A stretch of 64,000 nt of DNA from Rhizobium sp. S152 (GTDB lineage Bacteria > Pseudomonadota > Alphaproteobacteria > Rhizobiales > Rhizobiaceae). The stretch lies in assembly GCF_030380735.1 (NCBI RefSeq), contig NZ_JAUDRZ010000008.1, positions 310,001 through 374,000 of the forward strand. Reading direction: 5' to 3'. Shown here piece after piece: positions 31,352-41,515 of this stretch. A model generated the notes under the pieces. It did no database searches and had not been told where the DNA came from. It saw nothing but the letters and a program-made list of their open reading frames with translations. Position numbers and translations under genes: made by a program. The first letter of the stretch is position 1, and each line of letters begins with the position of its first letter.

Positions 31352-31804
31352 ATGTCCAAGTCCCTGCTATATGGCGCAACCAAGGTCGACGAAACGAACA
31401 GCGCTTATTCCGCGATCGCGAGCCTCGAGCAGTTCCAGTGGAAGAACCGTGTAATCGTGATCTTTGCCGATCGCGACAACGCTCGTGCCGCGCGTCAGGA
31501 AAACCAGCTTCTAGCTGATCGTCCTGCACTGGAAGAGCGCGATATCGTGATGCTGAAGATCGGCAATGGCTCCGTCCGCCTGCTTTTCGGTGCAGGGCAG
31601 GGGCTGGACGCCGATGCTATTGCGGCTGAGCTGGAAGCGCCCGAGGCAGGCGAGTTCGCAGCGCATCTGGTTGGCAAGGATGGCACGGTAAAGCTGAAGG
31701 TCAGCGAACCTGTCAGCAACGGCGAGCTTTTCGCGATCATCGACAGCATGCCCGTTCGGGCCGCCGAGGCTTTCGCCGACCAAAAGAGGGACGACAGCCC
31801 CTGA
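31352..31804 (+). CDS. DUF4174 domain protein
   Basis: 150 residues, with the DUF4174 pattern SLEQFQWKNRVIVIFADRDNARAARQENQLL, DIVMLKIGNGSVRLLFG and LVGKDGTVKLKVSEPVSNGELFAIIDSMPVRAAE, which is arranged like a thioredoxin fold without the active cysteines. Function of the family is unknown. The ATG at 31352 is chosen over GTG at 31313 because CAGGAG lies at good spacing. It may be transcribed with the upstream membrane protein (69-base gap); the LysR gene that follows is convergent. Confidence 0.75.
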   Translation: MSKSLLYGATKVDETNSAYSAIASLEQFQWKNRVIVIFADRDNARAARQENQLLADRPALEERDIVMLKIGNGSVRLLFGAGQGLDADAIAAELEAPEAGEFAAHLVGKDGTVKLKVSEPVSNGELFAIIDSMPVRAAEAFADQKRDDSP

Positions 31805-31811
31805 CGTGATG

Positions 31812-32693
31812 TCAGAGAAAGGTGTCACGCTCGTCCGCGATCAATTCTTGCAGGAAATCAACGACGGTACGAACCCTCACGAGATCGCGCGCGCTCTCGT
31901 GATAGGTCGTCCAATAGGCACGCCGTATCGAAACGTCGGGAAGGATGCGAGCGAGTTCAGGATATTGGCGGGCGATGTAGTCGTGCAGGATGCCTATGCC
32001 GGCGCCGGAGCGAACGGCCTCTGTCTGGCCGATGGCGGTCGAGATTTCGAAGGCGGCATCCCAACTGCGCATCACCGCGGATGAGAAATTGAGCGACGCG
32101 GTAAAAAGCAGGTCCTCCACGTAGCCGATACGCGGATGCCCTTTCAGGCCATCGATGTCACCTGGCGCTTCATGTCTGGCGAGGTACTCTCGCGAAGCAT
32201 AAAGGCCCAGCGTATAGTCCGTCAGCTTCGATGAGACGAGGCGGCCTTGTTCCGGGCGCTCCAGGGTGATCGCGATATCCGCCTCGCGTTGCGAAAGCGA
32301 AAACGAGCGTGGCACTGGCACAAGCTGGATTTTCAGTTCCGGGTGGCGCTCGATCAATCGGCCCAGGCGCGGAGCCAAAAACGAAACGCCAAAGCCATCG
32401 GGCGCTCCCACGCGCACCGTTCCGGCAATCGCTGTATCCGTGCGGCCGAGATTGGCCTGCGCGGCGAGCATCTCTGTTTCCATCCGCTCGGCCGACGCCA
32501 GGAAGATCTCTCCCTCGGTCGTCAGTTCGCACCCATTTGTCCGGCGTACGAAGAGCCGGGTCTTCAGAGCCTCCTCCAGAGACGTGAGGCGTCGCGATAG
32601 TGTGGCGTGGTTAAGCGCCAAGCGCCTTGAGGCCGCGAGGATCTGGCCCGTGCGTGCAACGGCGAGGAAAATGCGGACGTCATCCCAGTTCAT
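31812..32693 (-). CDS. LysR-family transcriptional regulator
   Basis: 293 residues. LysR helix-turn-helix MNWDDVRIFLAVARTGQILAASRRLALNHATLSRRLTSLE, then an effector-binding domain (GTVRVGAPDGFGVSFLAPRLGRL ... ADIAITLERPEQG). The sequence NHATLSRRLTSLEE is typical of the group that regulates nearby catabolic genes. Its ATG overlaps the stop of the upstream ABM-domain gene in an ATGA, so the two are translated together. mmsA is divergent beyond that gene and is a plausible target. Confidence 0.9.
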   Translation of the reverse strand: MNWDDVRIFLAVARTGQILAASRRLALNHATLSRRLTSLEEALKTRLFVRRTNGCELTTEGEIFLASAERMETEMLAAQANLGRTDTAIAGTVRVGAPDGFGVSFLAPRLGRLIERHPELKIQLVPVPRSFSLSQREADIAITLERPEQGRLVSSKLTDYTLGLYASREYLARHEAPGDIDGLKGHPRIGYVEDLLFTASLNFSSAVMRSWDAAFEISTAIGQTEAVRSGAGIGILHDYIARQYPELARILPDVSIRRAYWTTYHESARDLVRVRTVVDFLQELIADERDTFL

Positions 32694-33004
32694 TGCTTGG
32701 CCGCCATCGCAACCGGCTCCACATCGATCAGGATGAGCGATGTCACCATTCCGGCTGTTCCGGTCTTGTATTTGAGGAAATGTGGCGTCAGCAGATGCGC
32801 CTCGTAGGCTTCCTGGTCTGCATACACCTCGAGGATGCGAATCTTGTGAGGGCTATCCTTCACGGCAACGGCGCTCAACGATAGAACGCCGTCTTCCAGA
32901 GCGACGGCCGCCTCGATCTCTTCGGAAAGCAGTGCCCGATACGCTTCGACCTGGCCCGGATCGAGTTCGATCTCCGCCATCCTCACGATCTTGTTTTTGC
33001 TCAT
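32690..33004 (-). CDS. Antibiotic-biosynthesis-monooxygenase (ABM) domain protein
   Basis: 104 residues with the dimeric alpha+beta barrel pattern of ABM/YgiN proteins: VRMAEIELDPGQVEAYRALLSEEIEAAVALE, then IRILEVYADQEAYEAHLLTPHFLKYKTGT, in which the histidine of AHLLTPHF is conserved. Members include quinol monooxygenases and stress proteins of unknown substrate. First gene of a two-gene unit with the LysR regulator and divergent from mmsA. GGAGG lies about 10 bases upstream of the ATG. Confidence 0.85.
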   Translation of the reverse strand: MSKNKIVRMAEIELDPGQVEAYRALLSEEIEAAVALEDGVLSLSAVAVKDSPHKIRILEVYADQEAYEAHLLTPHFLKYKTGTAGMVTSLILIDVEPVAMAAKQ

Positions 33005-33171
33005 TCGCGGTCATCCTCCCAAATTCGGCTTGCGCTCTATATGCGTCATAGGAACGCCAGCCGATGCCGAGCTTTAATTTTCGCACAACGGTTCCTTATA
33101 TCAGTTCATTGATTTGTGTAAATTGAAGTGCGACTGTCCGGCATCGAATGAATCCCAGAGGAGGCACATCC

Positions 33172-34668
<1,497 letters not shown>

Positions 34669-34688
34669 GCTTCGCGGTAAGCTATGGG

Positions 34689-34715
34689 AAACGGGCTCCA
34701 TCGGGAGCCCGTTTT
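34689..34715 (+). terminator. Terminator of mmsA
   Basis: 11-bp perfect stem AAACGGGCTCC / GGAGCCCGTTT, loop ATCG, then T-C-G; 20 bases after the stop. Confidence 0.8.
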
Positions 34716-34741
34716 CGTGTGAGGCAAGCCGTCAGAAAACG

Positions 34742-34756
34742 TGATTTAATTTTTCA
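34742..34756. promoter_or_regulatory. Candidate iron-responsive (IRO) box upstream of rirA
   Basis: TGA-TTTAATTTT-TCA fits the TGA-N9-TCA pattern of RirA-bound IRO boxes, extended by G and C to a palindrome, 82 bases before the rirA start. A second imperfect repeat, TTTTTGGAATTGTTCAAAA, lies at about 34768-34786. Together they suggest iron-dependent autoregulation. Confidence 0.6.
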
Positions 34757-34837
34757 CCTTTTCGCCTTTTTGGAATTGTTCAAAACTACTATTGCCTCTA
34801 TATAAGGTTTTCAAAGAGAACGATTCTGGAGATCGGC

Positions 34838-35320
34838 ATGCGTTTGACGAAACAGACCAACTATGCGGTTCGCATGTTCATGTATTGCGCGGCCAACGAC
34901 GGCAACCTCAGCCGTATCCCGGAGATCGCCAAGGCTTACGGCGTTTCCGAACTTTTCCTTTTCAAGATTCTGCAGCCGCTCAACAAGGCGGGTCTGGTGG
35001 AGACCGTGCGTGGCCGCAACGGCGGTGTCCGTCTCGGCAAGCCGGCCGAGAAGATCAGCCTGTTCGACGTGGTGCGTGTCACCGAAGACAGCTTTGCCAT
35101 GGCCGAGTGCTTCGAGGATGACGGCGAGATCGATTGCCCGCTGGTCGACAGTTGCGGCCTGAACTCGGCGCTGCGCAAGGCGCTCAATGCTTTCTTCGAC
35201 GTTCTGACGCAGTATTCGATCGACGACCTCGTCAAGGCCCGTCCGCAGATCAATTTCCTGCTCGGCATCGACGGCGAGCATCATCATCGCAAGCCGCAGG
35301 CTGTCGCGCCGGCTGCCTGA
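34838..35320 (+). CDS. rirA: Rhizobial iron regulator RirA (Rrf2 family)
   Basis: 160-residue Rrf2-family repressor that uses an Fe-S cluster to sense iron and shut off uptake genes, the functional replacement of Fur in Rhizobiales. The winged helix starts MRLTKQTNYAVRMFMYCAAN; the wing is VRGRNGGVRLGKP. Three cysteines that ligate the cluster are at 91, 100 and 106 in my count (AECFEDDGEIDCPLVDSCGLN). A C-terminal histidine-rich stretch (GEHHHRKP) is present. Monocistronic, with a long terminator stem at 35342. Confidence 0.95.
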   Translation: MRLTKQTNYAVRMFMYCAANDGNLSRIPEIAKAYGVSELFLFKILQPLNKAGLVETVRGRNGGVRLGKPAEKISLFDVVRVTEDSFAMAECFEDDGEIDCPLVDSCGLNSALRKALNAFFDVLTQYSIDDLVKARPQINFLLGIDGEHHHRKPQAVAPAA

Positions 35321-35659
35321 GGTCGCATCGCATTATTCTTCACAACCGCAGTCACGGATCGTGGCTGCGGTTGTTTCGTTTCCGGATTCCCGTTGTCGGC
35401 GCATCAGCCGCGGTACCGTATTTGCACCACCGATCATATGCGCACACATTAAATGTGACCAAAACAAGGGTTATCCAGAGTGAATATTGCTGAATGCGAC
35501 TGAAATTTGGCGTAAAATTACTAAAGTTGACCGGCTAGAAAAATTTTCCGGGCCGGTCGTTGATTTCAGCAATCAAATGTCGTTCCATCGGCGCTCGATC
35601 CGGAGGAGCGCTCTGGGATCAGAAAAACGTATAAAAGAACAAACCTGGGAAACGAAATC
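35321..35659. promoter_or_regulatory. rirA-dppA intergenic region (339 bp) with a palindromic site
   Basis: After the rirA terminator the region is AT-rich. CACATT-A-AATGTG at 35445-35457 is a perfect 6+6 palindrome about 200 bases before dppA and is a candidate operator for the peptide transporter. The last 100 bases (35500-35600) should hold the promoter. No reading frame of note. Confidence 0.4.
35342..35376 (+). terminator. Terminator of rirA
   Basis: 14-pair stem ACAACCGCAGTCAC / GTGGCTGCGGTTGT (one T-G pair) with a 5-base loop, followed by TTCG. Confidence 0.8.
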
Positions 35660-37255
35660 ATGAAAAAGATCTCTGTCCTTCTGGCAGCGACCGTTTTGGC
35701 CTCGGCCATGGCGTCGGCCGCTTGGTCCAAGACGCTTGTATATTGCTCGGAAGGATCGCCGGAAGGCTTCGATCCCGCAATCTACACGGCAGGCACCACT
35801 TTCGACGCTTCGTCGCGTACCGTCTACAGCCGCCTGGTCGAGTTCAAGCATGGCAAGACCGAAGTCGAGCCGGGCCTTGCCGACAGCTGGACCGTTTCCG
35901 ATGATGGTCTGACCTATACCTTCAAGCTGCATCCGGGCGTCAAGTTCCAGACCACCGAGTTCTTCACGCCGACCCGCGATCTGAACGCCGATGACGTCGT
36001 CTTCTCGTTCGATCGCCAGCTGAAGGCCGACAGCCCCTGGGCCAAGTACGTCGCCGGCGTTTCCTACGAATACGCTGCCGGCATGGGCTTCCCGGATCTG
36101 ATCAAGTCGGTGGAGAAGGTCGATGACCTCACCGTCAAGTTCACGCTCAACCATCCGGAAGCACCGTTCCTCGCCGACCTCGCGATGGACTTCGCCTCTG
36201 TCGTTTCCAAGGAATATGCCGACAAGCTGCAGGCCGATGGCAAGATGGAGCAGATGAACCAGATGCCGCTCGGCACCGGTCCGTTCACCTTCGTCGCCTA
36301 CCAGCCGGATGCCGTCATCCGCTACAAGGCCAACGAAACCTACTTCAAGGGCAAGGAAAAGATCGACGATCTCGTCTTCGCGATCACCCCTGACGCTTCC
36401 GTTCGCGCCCAGAAGCTCAAGGCTGGCGAATGCCACATCATGCCTTACCCGAACGCTGCCGACGTCAAGGACCTCAAGGCCGACTCGAACCTCAAGGTTC
36501 TGGAACAGCCGGGCCTGAACGTTGCCTATCTCGCCTACAACACGCAGCAGGCTCCGTTCGACAAGCCTGAAGTGCGCAAGGCGTTGAATATGGCGATCAA
36601 CAAGCAGGCGATCGTCGACGCCGTCTTCCAGGGCGCTGGCCAGGTTGCCAAGAACCCGATCCCGCCGACGATGTGGTCCTACAACGACGCCGTCAAGGAC
36701 GACGCCTACAGCCCCGACGAAGCCAAGAAGGCTCTCGAAGCAGCTGGCGTCAAGGATCTCTCGATGAAGATCTGGGCCATGCCGGTTTCGCGTCCGTACA
36801 TGCTGAACGCACGTCGCGCCGCCGAGCTGATGCAGGCTGACCTCGCCAAGGTTGGCGTCAAGGTCGACATCGTCACCCACGAATGGGCCGAATACCTGAA
36901 GCTCTCCAAGGACGTTAAGCGCGACGGCGCCGCGATCCTCGGCTGGACGGGTGACAACGGTGATCCGGACAACTTCCTCGACACGCTGCTCGGCTGCGAA
37001 GCCGTCGGTGGCAACAACCGCGCGCAGTGGTGCAACAAGGAATTCGACGCCCTCGTGAAGAAGGCCAAGAAGACCGCCGACGTTGCCGTGCGCACCAAGC
37101 TCTACGAAGAAGCACAGGTTGTCTTCAAGAAGGAAGCTCCCTGGGCAACCATCGACCACTCGACGGAATTCGTTCCGATGAACGCCAAGGTTTCCGGCTA
37201 CGTGCAGGATCCGGTCGGCGTTCACCGCTTCGATGGCGTTGATATCGCCGAATAA
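35660..37255 (+). CDS. dppA: Dipeptide ABC transporter, periplasmic binding protein
   Basis: 531-residue SBP_bac_5 lipid-free receptor. Signal peptide MKKISVLLAATVLASAMASAAWS; mature start KTLVYCSEGSPEGFDPAIYTAGTT is characteristic of DppA. Later family signatures: LGTGPFTFVAYQPDAVIRYKAN, NVAYLAYNTQQAPFDKPEVRKALNMAI and WTGDNGDPDNFLDTLLGC (peptide-contact region). It could also bind delta-aminolevulinate or haem, as E. coli DppA does. First gene of dppABCDF; two hairpins follow its stop. Confidence 0.94.
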   Translation: MKKISVLLAATVLASAMASAAWSKTLVYCSEGSPEGFDPAIYTAGTTFDASSRTVYSRLVEFKHGKTEVEPGLADSWTVSDDGLTYTFKLHPGVKFQTTEFFTPTRDLNADDVVFSFDRQLKADSPWAKYVAGVSYEYAAGMGFPDLIKSVEKVDDLTVKFTLNHPEAPFLADLAMDFASVVSKEYADKLQADGKMEQMNQMPLGTGPFTFVAYQPDAVIRYKANETYFKGKEKIDDLVFAITPDASVRAQKLKAGECHIMPYPNAADVKDLKADSNLKVLEQPGLNVAYLAYNTQQAPFDKPEVRKALNMAINKQAIVDAVFQGAGQVAKNPIPPTMWSYNDAVKDDAYSPDEAKKALEAAGVKDLSMKIWAMPVSRPYMLNARRAAELMQADLAKVGVKVDIVTHEWAEYLKLSKDVKRDGAAILGWTGDNGDPDNFLDTLLGCEAVGGNNRAQWCNKEFDALVKKAKKTADVAVRTKLYEEAQVVFKKEAPWATIDHSTEFVPMNAKVSGYVQDPVGVHRFDGVDIAE

Positions 37256-37273
37256 GCAAAACTATGCAAAGAT

Positions 37274-37325
37274 GCCCGACAAGATCGGGCTTGGCCGGCG
37301 GTCAGGTTTGATACCTGACCGCCGG
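37274..37325 (+). repeat. Twin hairpins between dppA and dppB
   Basis: GCCCGA / TCGGGC (37274-37290), then a 13-bp perfect stem CCGGCGGTCAGGT / ACCTGACCGCCGG with loop TTGAT (37295-37325). No T-run follows. Such structures protect the upstream binding-protein message from 3' decay, giving more DppA than permease. Confidence 0.75.
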
Positions 37326-37344
37326 ACTAATATGGACATATGAG

Positions 37345-38349
37345 ATGTTTCGTTTCTTCATCGGGCGCCTAGCGGTCCTGATCCCCACCTTCCTCGGTGT
37401 TTCCATCATCGCTTTCGCGTTCATCCGCCTGCTGCCGGGAGATCCGGTCATGCTGATGTCGGGCGAGCGCGTCATGGCGCCGGAACGCCATGCCGAAATC
37501 ATGCACGACCTCGGCCTCGATCGGCCGGTTTACGTCCAGTACATCGATTACCTCGGTAATCTCGTGCAGGGCGACCTCGGCTCGTCGATCGTCACCAAGC
37601 GCCCGGTCCTGCAGGAATTCATGTCGCTGTTTCCGGCAACGCTGGAGCTGTCGCTCTGTGCCATCCTGTTCGCCATCATCCTCGGCATTCCCGCCGGCAT
37701 CTTCGCCGCGGTGAAGAGGGGGACGTGGTTCGATCAGGGGGTCATGGGTGTGGCCCTTGTCGGCTATTCCATGCCGATCTTCTGGTGGGGCCTGCTCCTC
37801 ATCGTTCTCTTCTCGAATACGCTGCACTGGACCCCCGTGTCCGGCCGTATCTCGCTGATGTACTTCTTCAAGCCGGTCACCGGCTTCATGCTGATCGACA
37901 GCTTGCTGTCCGGCCAGGCCGGCGCCTTCAAGTCGGCTTTCCAGTCGCTGATCCTGCCGACCATCGTTCTCGGCACCATTCCGCTCGCCGTCATCGCCCG
38001 CCAGACGCGCTCGGCCATGCTCGAGGTTCTCGGCGAGGATTACGTGCGCACCGCCCGCTCCAAGGGCCTCGCACCTCTCCGGGTCGTCGGCGTACATGCG
38101 CTGCGCAACGCCATGATCCCTGTCGTCACCTCGATCGGCCTGCAGGTCGGCGTTCTGCTTGGCGGCGCCATCCTCACGGAAACCATCTTCTCCTGGCCTG
38201 GTATCGGCAAGTGGATGGTCGATGCGGTGTTCAAGCGTGACTACACCGTGGTCCAGGGCGGCCTGCTTCTGATCGCGGCCATCATCATGCTCGTCAACCT
38301 GATCGTCGACTTGATGTACGGTCTCATCAACCCCCGTATCAGACACTAG
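37345..38349 (+). CDS. dppB: Dipeptide ABC transporter permease DppB
   Basis: 334-residue permease with an N-terminal helix MFRFFIGRLAVLIPTFLGVS and the conserved FIRLLPGDPVMLMSGE, five further membrane segments, and the EAA-type loop YVRTARSKGLAPLRVVGVHALRNA (part) that docks on the ATPases. Start 95 bases after dppA, 9 bases before dppC. Confidence 0.95.
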   Translation: MFRFFIGRLAVLIPTFLGVSIIAFAFIRLLPGDPVMLMSGERVMAPERHAEIMHDLGLDRPVYVQYIDYLGNLVQGDLGSSIVTKRPVLQEFMSLFPATLELSLCAILFAIILGIPAGIFAAVKRGTWFDQGVMGVALVGYSMPIFWWGLLLIVLFSNTLHWTPVSGRISLMYFFKPVTGFMLIDSLLSGQAGAFKSAFQSLILPTIVLGTIPLAVIARQTRSAMLEVLGEDYVRTARSKGLAPLRVVGVHALRNAMIPVVTSIGLQVGVLLGGAILTETIFSWPGIGKWMVDAVFKRDYTVVQGGLLLIAAIIMLVNLIVDLMYGLINPRIRH

Positions 38350-38358
38350 GAGCGGCCC

Positions 38359-39246
38359 ATGAGCACGACAAACACCACGTCTGCCCAGCCCTCCGGCCTA
38401 TCGGAGTTCTGGTACTACTTCTCCCGCAACAAGGGCGCGGTCATCGGCCTCGTCGTTTTCGTCTTCGTTCTCCTGCTGGCGATTTTCGCATCCGTCGTCG
38501 CCCCGCATGATCCGAACGTACCGTCGGGCTTCCAGCGCCTGCCGCCGGCCTGGTCGGAAGGCGGCAACAGCGCCTATTTGCTCGGCACCGATGCCGTTGG
38601 TCGCGACATGCTCTCGCGGCTGATCTTCGGCACGCGCTTCTCGCTGTTCATCGGCCTCGTCGTCGCATCGCTGTCGGCAGTTGCCGGCGTCCTGCTCGGC
38701 CTGATCGCCGGCTATTTCCGCGGTCGCACCGATACGATCATCATGCGCGTCATGGATATCATCCTGGCCTTCCCGTCGCTGCTGCTGGCCCTCGTCCTGG
38801 TCGCCGTTCTCGGTCCGGGCCTGCTGAACGCCATGATCGCGATCTCGATCGTCAACCAGCCGCACTTCGTCCGCCTGACCCGCGCCGCCGTCATCAGCGA
38901 GCGCGAGAAGGAATATGTCGTGGCCTCCCGCGTCGCCGGCGCCGGCACGCTTCGCCTGATGTTCAAGACGATCCTGCCAAACTGCCTGGCACCGCTGATC
39001 GTCCAGGCAACGCTCGCCTTCTCGGCGGCTATCCTCGACGCGGCGGCCCTCGGCTTCCTCGGCATGGGCGCCCAGCCGCCGACATCCGAGTGGGGCACGA
39101 TGCTCGCCGACGCCCGCGAGTTCTTCCAGAGCTCGCCGTCGCTCGTCACTTTCCCGGGCCTGTGCATCCTCATCACCGTTCTCGCCATCAACCTGATGGG
39201 CGACGGTCTGCGCGATGCGCTCGATCCCAAACTGAAGAGGTCCTGA
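38359..39246 (+). CDS. dppC: Dipeptide ABC transporter permease DppC
   Basis: 295-residue second permease. The N-terminal OppC-type segment (SEFWYYFSRNKGAVIGLVVF) leads into LGTDAVGRDMLSRLIFGTRFSL, and the EAA loop is YVVASRVAGAGTLRLMFKTILPN. About six membrane helices. GGAGCGGCCC precedes the ATG. dppD follows one base after the stop, consistent with coupled translation. Confidence 0.95.
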   Translation: MSTTNTTSAQPSGLSEFWYYFSRNKGAVIGLVVFVFVLLLAIFASVVAPHDPNVPSGFQRLPPAWSEGGNSAYLLGTDAVGRDMLSRLIFGTRFSLFIGLVVASLSAVAGVLLGLIAGYFRGRTDTIIMRVMDIILAFPSLLLALVLVAVLGPGLLNAMIAISIVNQPHFVRLTRAAVISEREKEYVVASRVAGAGTLRLMFKTILPNCLAPLIVQATLAFSAAILDAAALGFLGMGAQPPTSEWGTMLADAREFFQSSPSLVTFPGLCILITVLAINLMGDGLRDALDPKLKRS

Positions 39247-39247
39247 T

Positions 39248-40096
39248 ATGGCACTTCTCGAAATCGAAAATCTCGTCGTCGAGTTCCAGACCTCGACCGG
39301 CACCTTCCGCGCCGTCGATGGCGTGTCGATGAAGGTCTCGGCCGGCGAAGTTCTGGCCATCGTCGGCGAATCCGGCTCCGGCAAGTCCGTCTCGATGCTT
39401 GCCGCCATGGGCCTTCTGCCCTGGACCGCCAAGGTCACCGCCGACAAGCTGGTCTTCGACGGCCGCAACCTGCTCGGCATGTCTGGCAGCGAGCGCCGCA
39501 AGATCATCGGCAAGGACATGTCGATGATCTTCCAGGAGCCGATCGCCAGCCTTAACCCGTGCTTCACGGTCGGCTTCCAGATCGAGGAGGTGCTGCGCAT
39601 CCATCTCGGGCTGAACAAGTCGGAACGCCGCAAGCGCGCCATCGAGCTCTTCGAAGCTGTCGGCATCCCGAACCCCGCCGAGCGCCTCGGCCACTTCCCG
39701 CACCAGATGTCGGGCGGCCAGTGCCAGCGCGTGATGATCGCCATCGCCATTGCCTGCAATCCGAAGCTCCTGATCGCCGACGAGCCCACCACCGCGCTCG
39801 ACGTCACGATCCAGAAACAGATCCTCGATCTGCTGATGCGTCTGCAGACCGAGCATGGCATGGGCCTGATCATGATCACCCACAACATGGGCGTGGTCGC
39901 CGAGACCGCCGATCGCGTGATCGTGCAGTACAAGGGCCGCAAGATGGAGGAGGCCGACGTGCTCTCCCTGTTCGAGGCGCCGAAGAGCGACTACACCCGC
40001 GCGCTGCTCGCGGCTCTGCCCGACAACGCCACCGGCGACCGCTTGCCGACCATCGGCGAAATCTTCAAACAGACGAGTGAGGGAGCGGCCCAATGA
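39248..40096 (+). CDS. dppD: Dipeptide ABC transporter ATPase DppD
   Basis: 282-residue ATPase: Walker A GESGSGKSVS near residue 40, signature MSGGQCQRVMIAIAIA, Walker B LLIADEPTTALD, switch region MITHNMGVVAETADR. It is shorter than E. coli DppD because it lacks most of the C-terminal oligopeptide/Fe-S extension (ends TIGEIFKQTSEGAAQ). Its stop overlaps the dppF start (ATGA). Confidence 0.95.
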   Translation: MALLEIENLVVEFQTSTGTFRAVDGVSMKVSAGEVLAIVGESGSGKSVSMLAAMGLLPWTAKVTADKLVFDGRNLLGMSGSERRKIIGKDMSMIFQEPIASLNPCFTVGFQIEEVLRIHLGLNKSERRKRAIELFEAVGIPNPAERLGHFPHQMSGGQCQRVMIAIAIACNPKLLIADEPTTALDVTIQKQILDLLMRLQTEHGMGLIMITHNMGVVAETADRVIVQYKGRKMEEADVLSLFEAPKSDYTRALLAALPDNATGDRLPTIGEIFKQTSEGAAQ

Positions 40097-40929
40097 CGCC
40101 AGTCCTCGAAGGCAAGAACATCGTCCGCAACTACTTTCTGCCGGGCGGCCTGTTCAAGAAGGAAAAGACTGTCCACGCCGTCAAGGGCGTGAGCTTCACG
40201 GTCGAGCAGGGCAAGACGCTGGCGATCGTCGGCGAAAGCGGCTGCGGCAAGTCCACGCTGGCGCGCATCATCACTATGATCGATCCGGCAAGCGACGGCG
40301 AACTGTTTATCGACGGCAAAAAGGTGGATATCGCCGCCGGCGATCTGACGCCCGAGATGCGCCGCAAGGTGCAGATCGTCTTCCAGAACCCTTATGGTTC
40401 GCTGAACCCGCGCAAGAAGATCGGCGATATCCTGATGGAGCCGCTGATCATCAACACCAACACGCCCGCTGCCGAACGCCGCGAACTGGCGATGTCGATG
40501 CTGAAGAAGGTCGGCCTGCAGGAAATCCACTTCAACCGCTATCCGCACATGTTCTCGGGCGGCCAGCGCCAGCGTATCGCCATTGCCCGCGCGCTGATGC
40601 TGAAGCCGCGTCTGCTGGTTCTCGACGAGCCGGTGTCTGCTCTCGACCTGTCGGTTCAGGCACAGGTGCTGAACCTGCTCGCCGACCTGCAGGACGAGCT
40701 GAACCTGACCTACGTCTTCATCAGCCACGACCTCTCGGTGGTGCGCTACATGGCCGACGACGTCATGGTCATGTATTACGGCGAAGCCGTCGAATACGGA
40801 TCGCGGGATCAGGTTTTCAACGACCCGCAGCACAGCTATACCAAGACATTGTTCGCGGCGACGCCGCGCGCCGATGTCGACACCATCAGGGCACGTCTCG
40901 CCCGCAAGAATGCGGCCATCGCGTCGTAA
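40093..40929 (+). CDS. dppF: Dipeptide ABC transporter ATPase DppF
   Basis: 278-residue ATPase partner of DppD. Walker A GESGCGKSTLARII near residue 45, Q-loop VFQNPYGSLNPRKKIG, signature FSGGQRQRIAIARALM, Walker B LLVLDEPVSALDLSVQ, switch ISHDLSVVRYMADDVMVMYYGE. Shorter than many DppF (about 330) at the C-terminus. Last gene of the operon; the gluconokinase start lies 52 bases on and could be read through. Confidence 0.95.
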   Translation: MTPVLEGKNIVRNYFLPGGLFKKEKTVHAVKGVSFTVEQGKTLAIVGESGCGKSTLARIITMIDPASDGELFIDGKKVDIAAGDLTPEMRRKVQIVFQNPYGSLNPRKKIGDILMEPLIINTNTPAAERRELAMSMLKKVGLQEIHFNRYPHMFSGGQRQRIAIARALMLKPRLLVLDEPVSALDLSVQAQVLNLLADLQDELNLTYVFISHDLSVVRYMADDVMVMYYGEAVEYGSRDQVFNDPQHSYTKTLFAATPRADVDTIRARLARKNAAIAS

Positions 40930-40981
40930 GCTTGGGTCTCCTGACACGGTGGATCATGCCGAGGTGAGGAGAATTTCTGGA

Positions 40982-41515
40982 ATGTCTGCACAAAACACGC
41001 GCCCCCATGCCATCATAGTCATGGGGGTCAGCGGCTGCGGCAAGTCGTCCGTGGGCGAGGCGATAGCGCAAGCACTCGCCGTCGAATTCGCCGAGGGCGA
41101 TGCGCTGCATCCGGCCTCCAACGTCGAGAAGATGTCGAGAGGCATACCCCTCAACGACGAGGATCGCTTCCCCTGGCTCGATATCATCGGCCGGACAATG
41201 AAGGCGGCGCTTGATCGGGGCGAGGGGATCGTCGTTTCCTGCTCGGCGCTAAAGAAAAGCTACCGCGACCGCCTGCGCGCTGCCGTCGACGGCAACCTGT
41301 TCTTCGTCTACCTGCACGGCTCCAGGGAGCTTTTGACCGCACGCATGGGCGCACGCAAGGGCCACTTCATGCCGCTTTCCCTGCTGGAAAACCAGCTTGC
41401 AACTCTCGAAATTCCGACGGGCGAACCGGGCGTCGTCACCCTCGATATCGACGCGACGATCGACGAGATCGCGAAGACGGCGCTCCGCGATCTCAAAAGT
41501 CTAGGTGTGGCTTAG
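40982..41515 (+). CDS. gntK: Gluconokinase
   Basis: 177-residue thermoresistant-type gluconokinase that phosphorylates gluconate to 6-phosphogluconate. P-loop IVMGVSGCGKSSVGEAIA, then the substrate loop FAEGDALHPASNVEKMSRGIPLNDEDRFPWL and CSALKKSYRDRLR, all GntK hallmarks. The ATG at 40982 (MSAQNTRPH) follows GAGGTGAGGAG; the frame upstream overlaps dppF and is not used. Its product feeds Edd at the left end of the window. Its last 4 bases overlap the end of the convergent YeeE/YedE gene. Confidence 0.94.
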   Translation: MSAQNTRPHAIIVMGVSGCGKSSVGEAIAQALAVEFAEGDALHPASNVEKMSRGIPLNDEDRFPWLDIIGRTMKAALDRGEGIVVSCSALKKSYRDRLRAAVDGNLFFVYLHGSRELLTARMGARKGHFMPLSLLENQLATLEIPTGEPGVVTLDIDATIDEIAKTALRDLKSLGVA

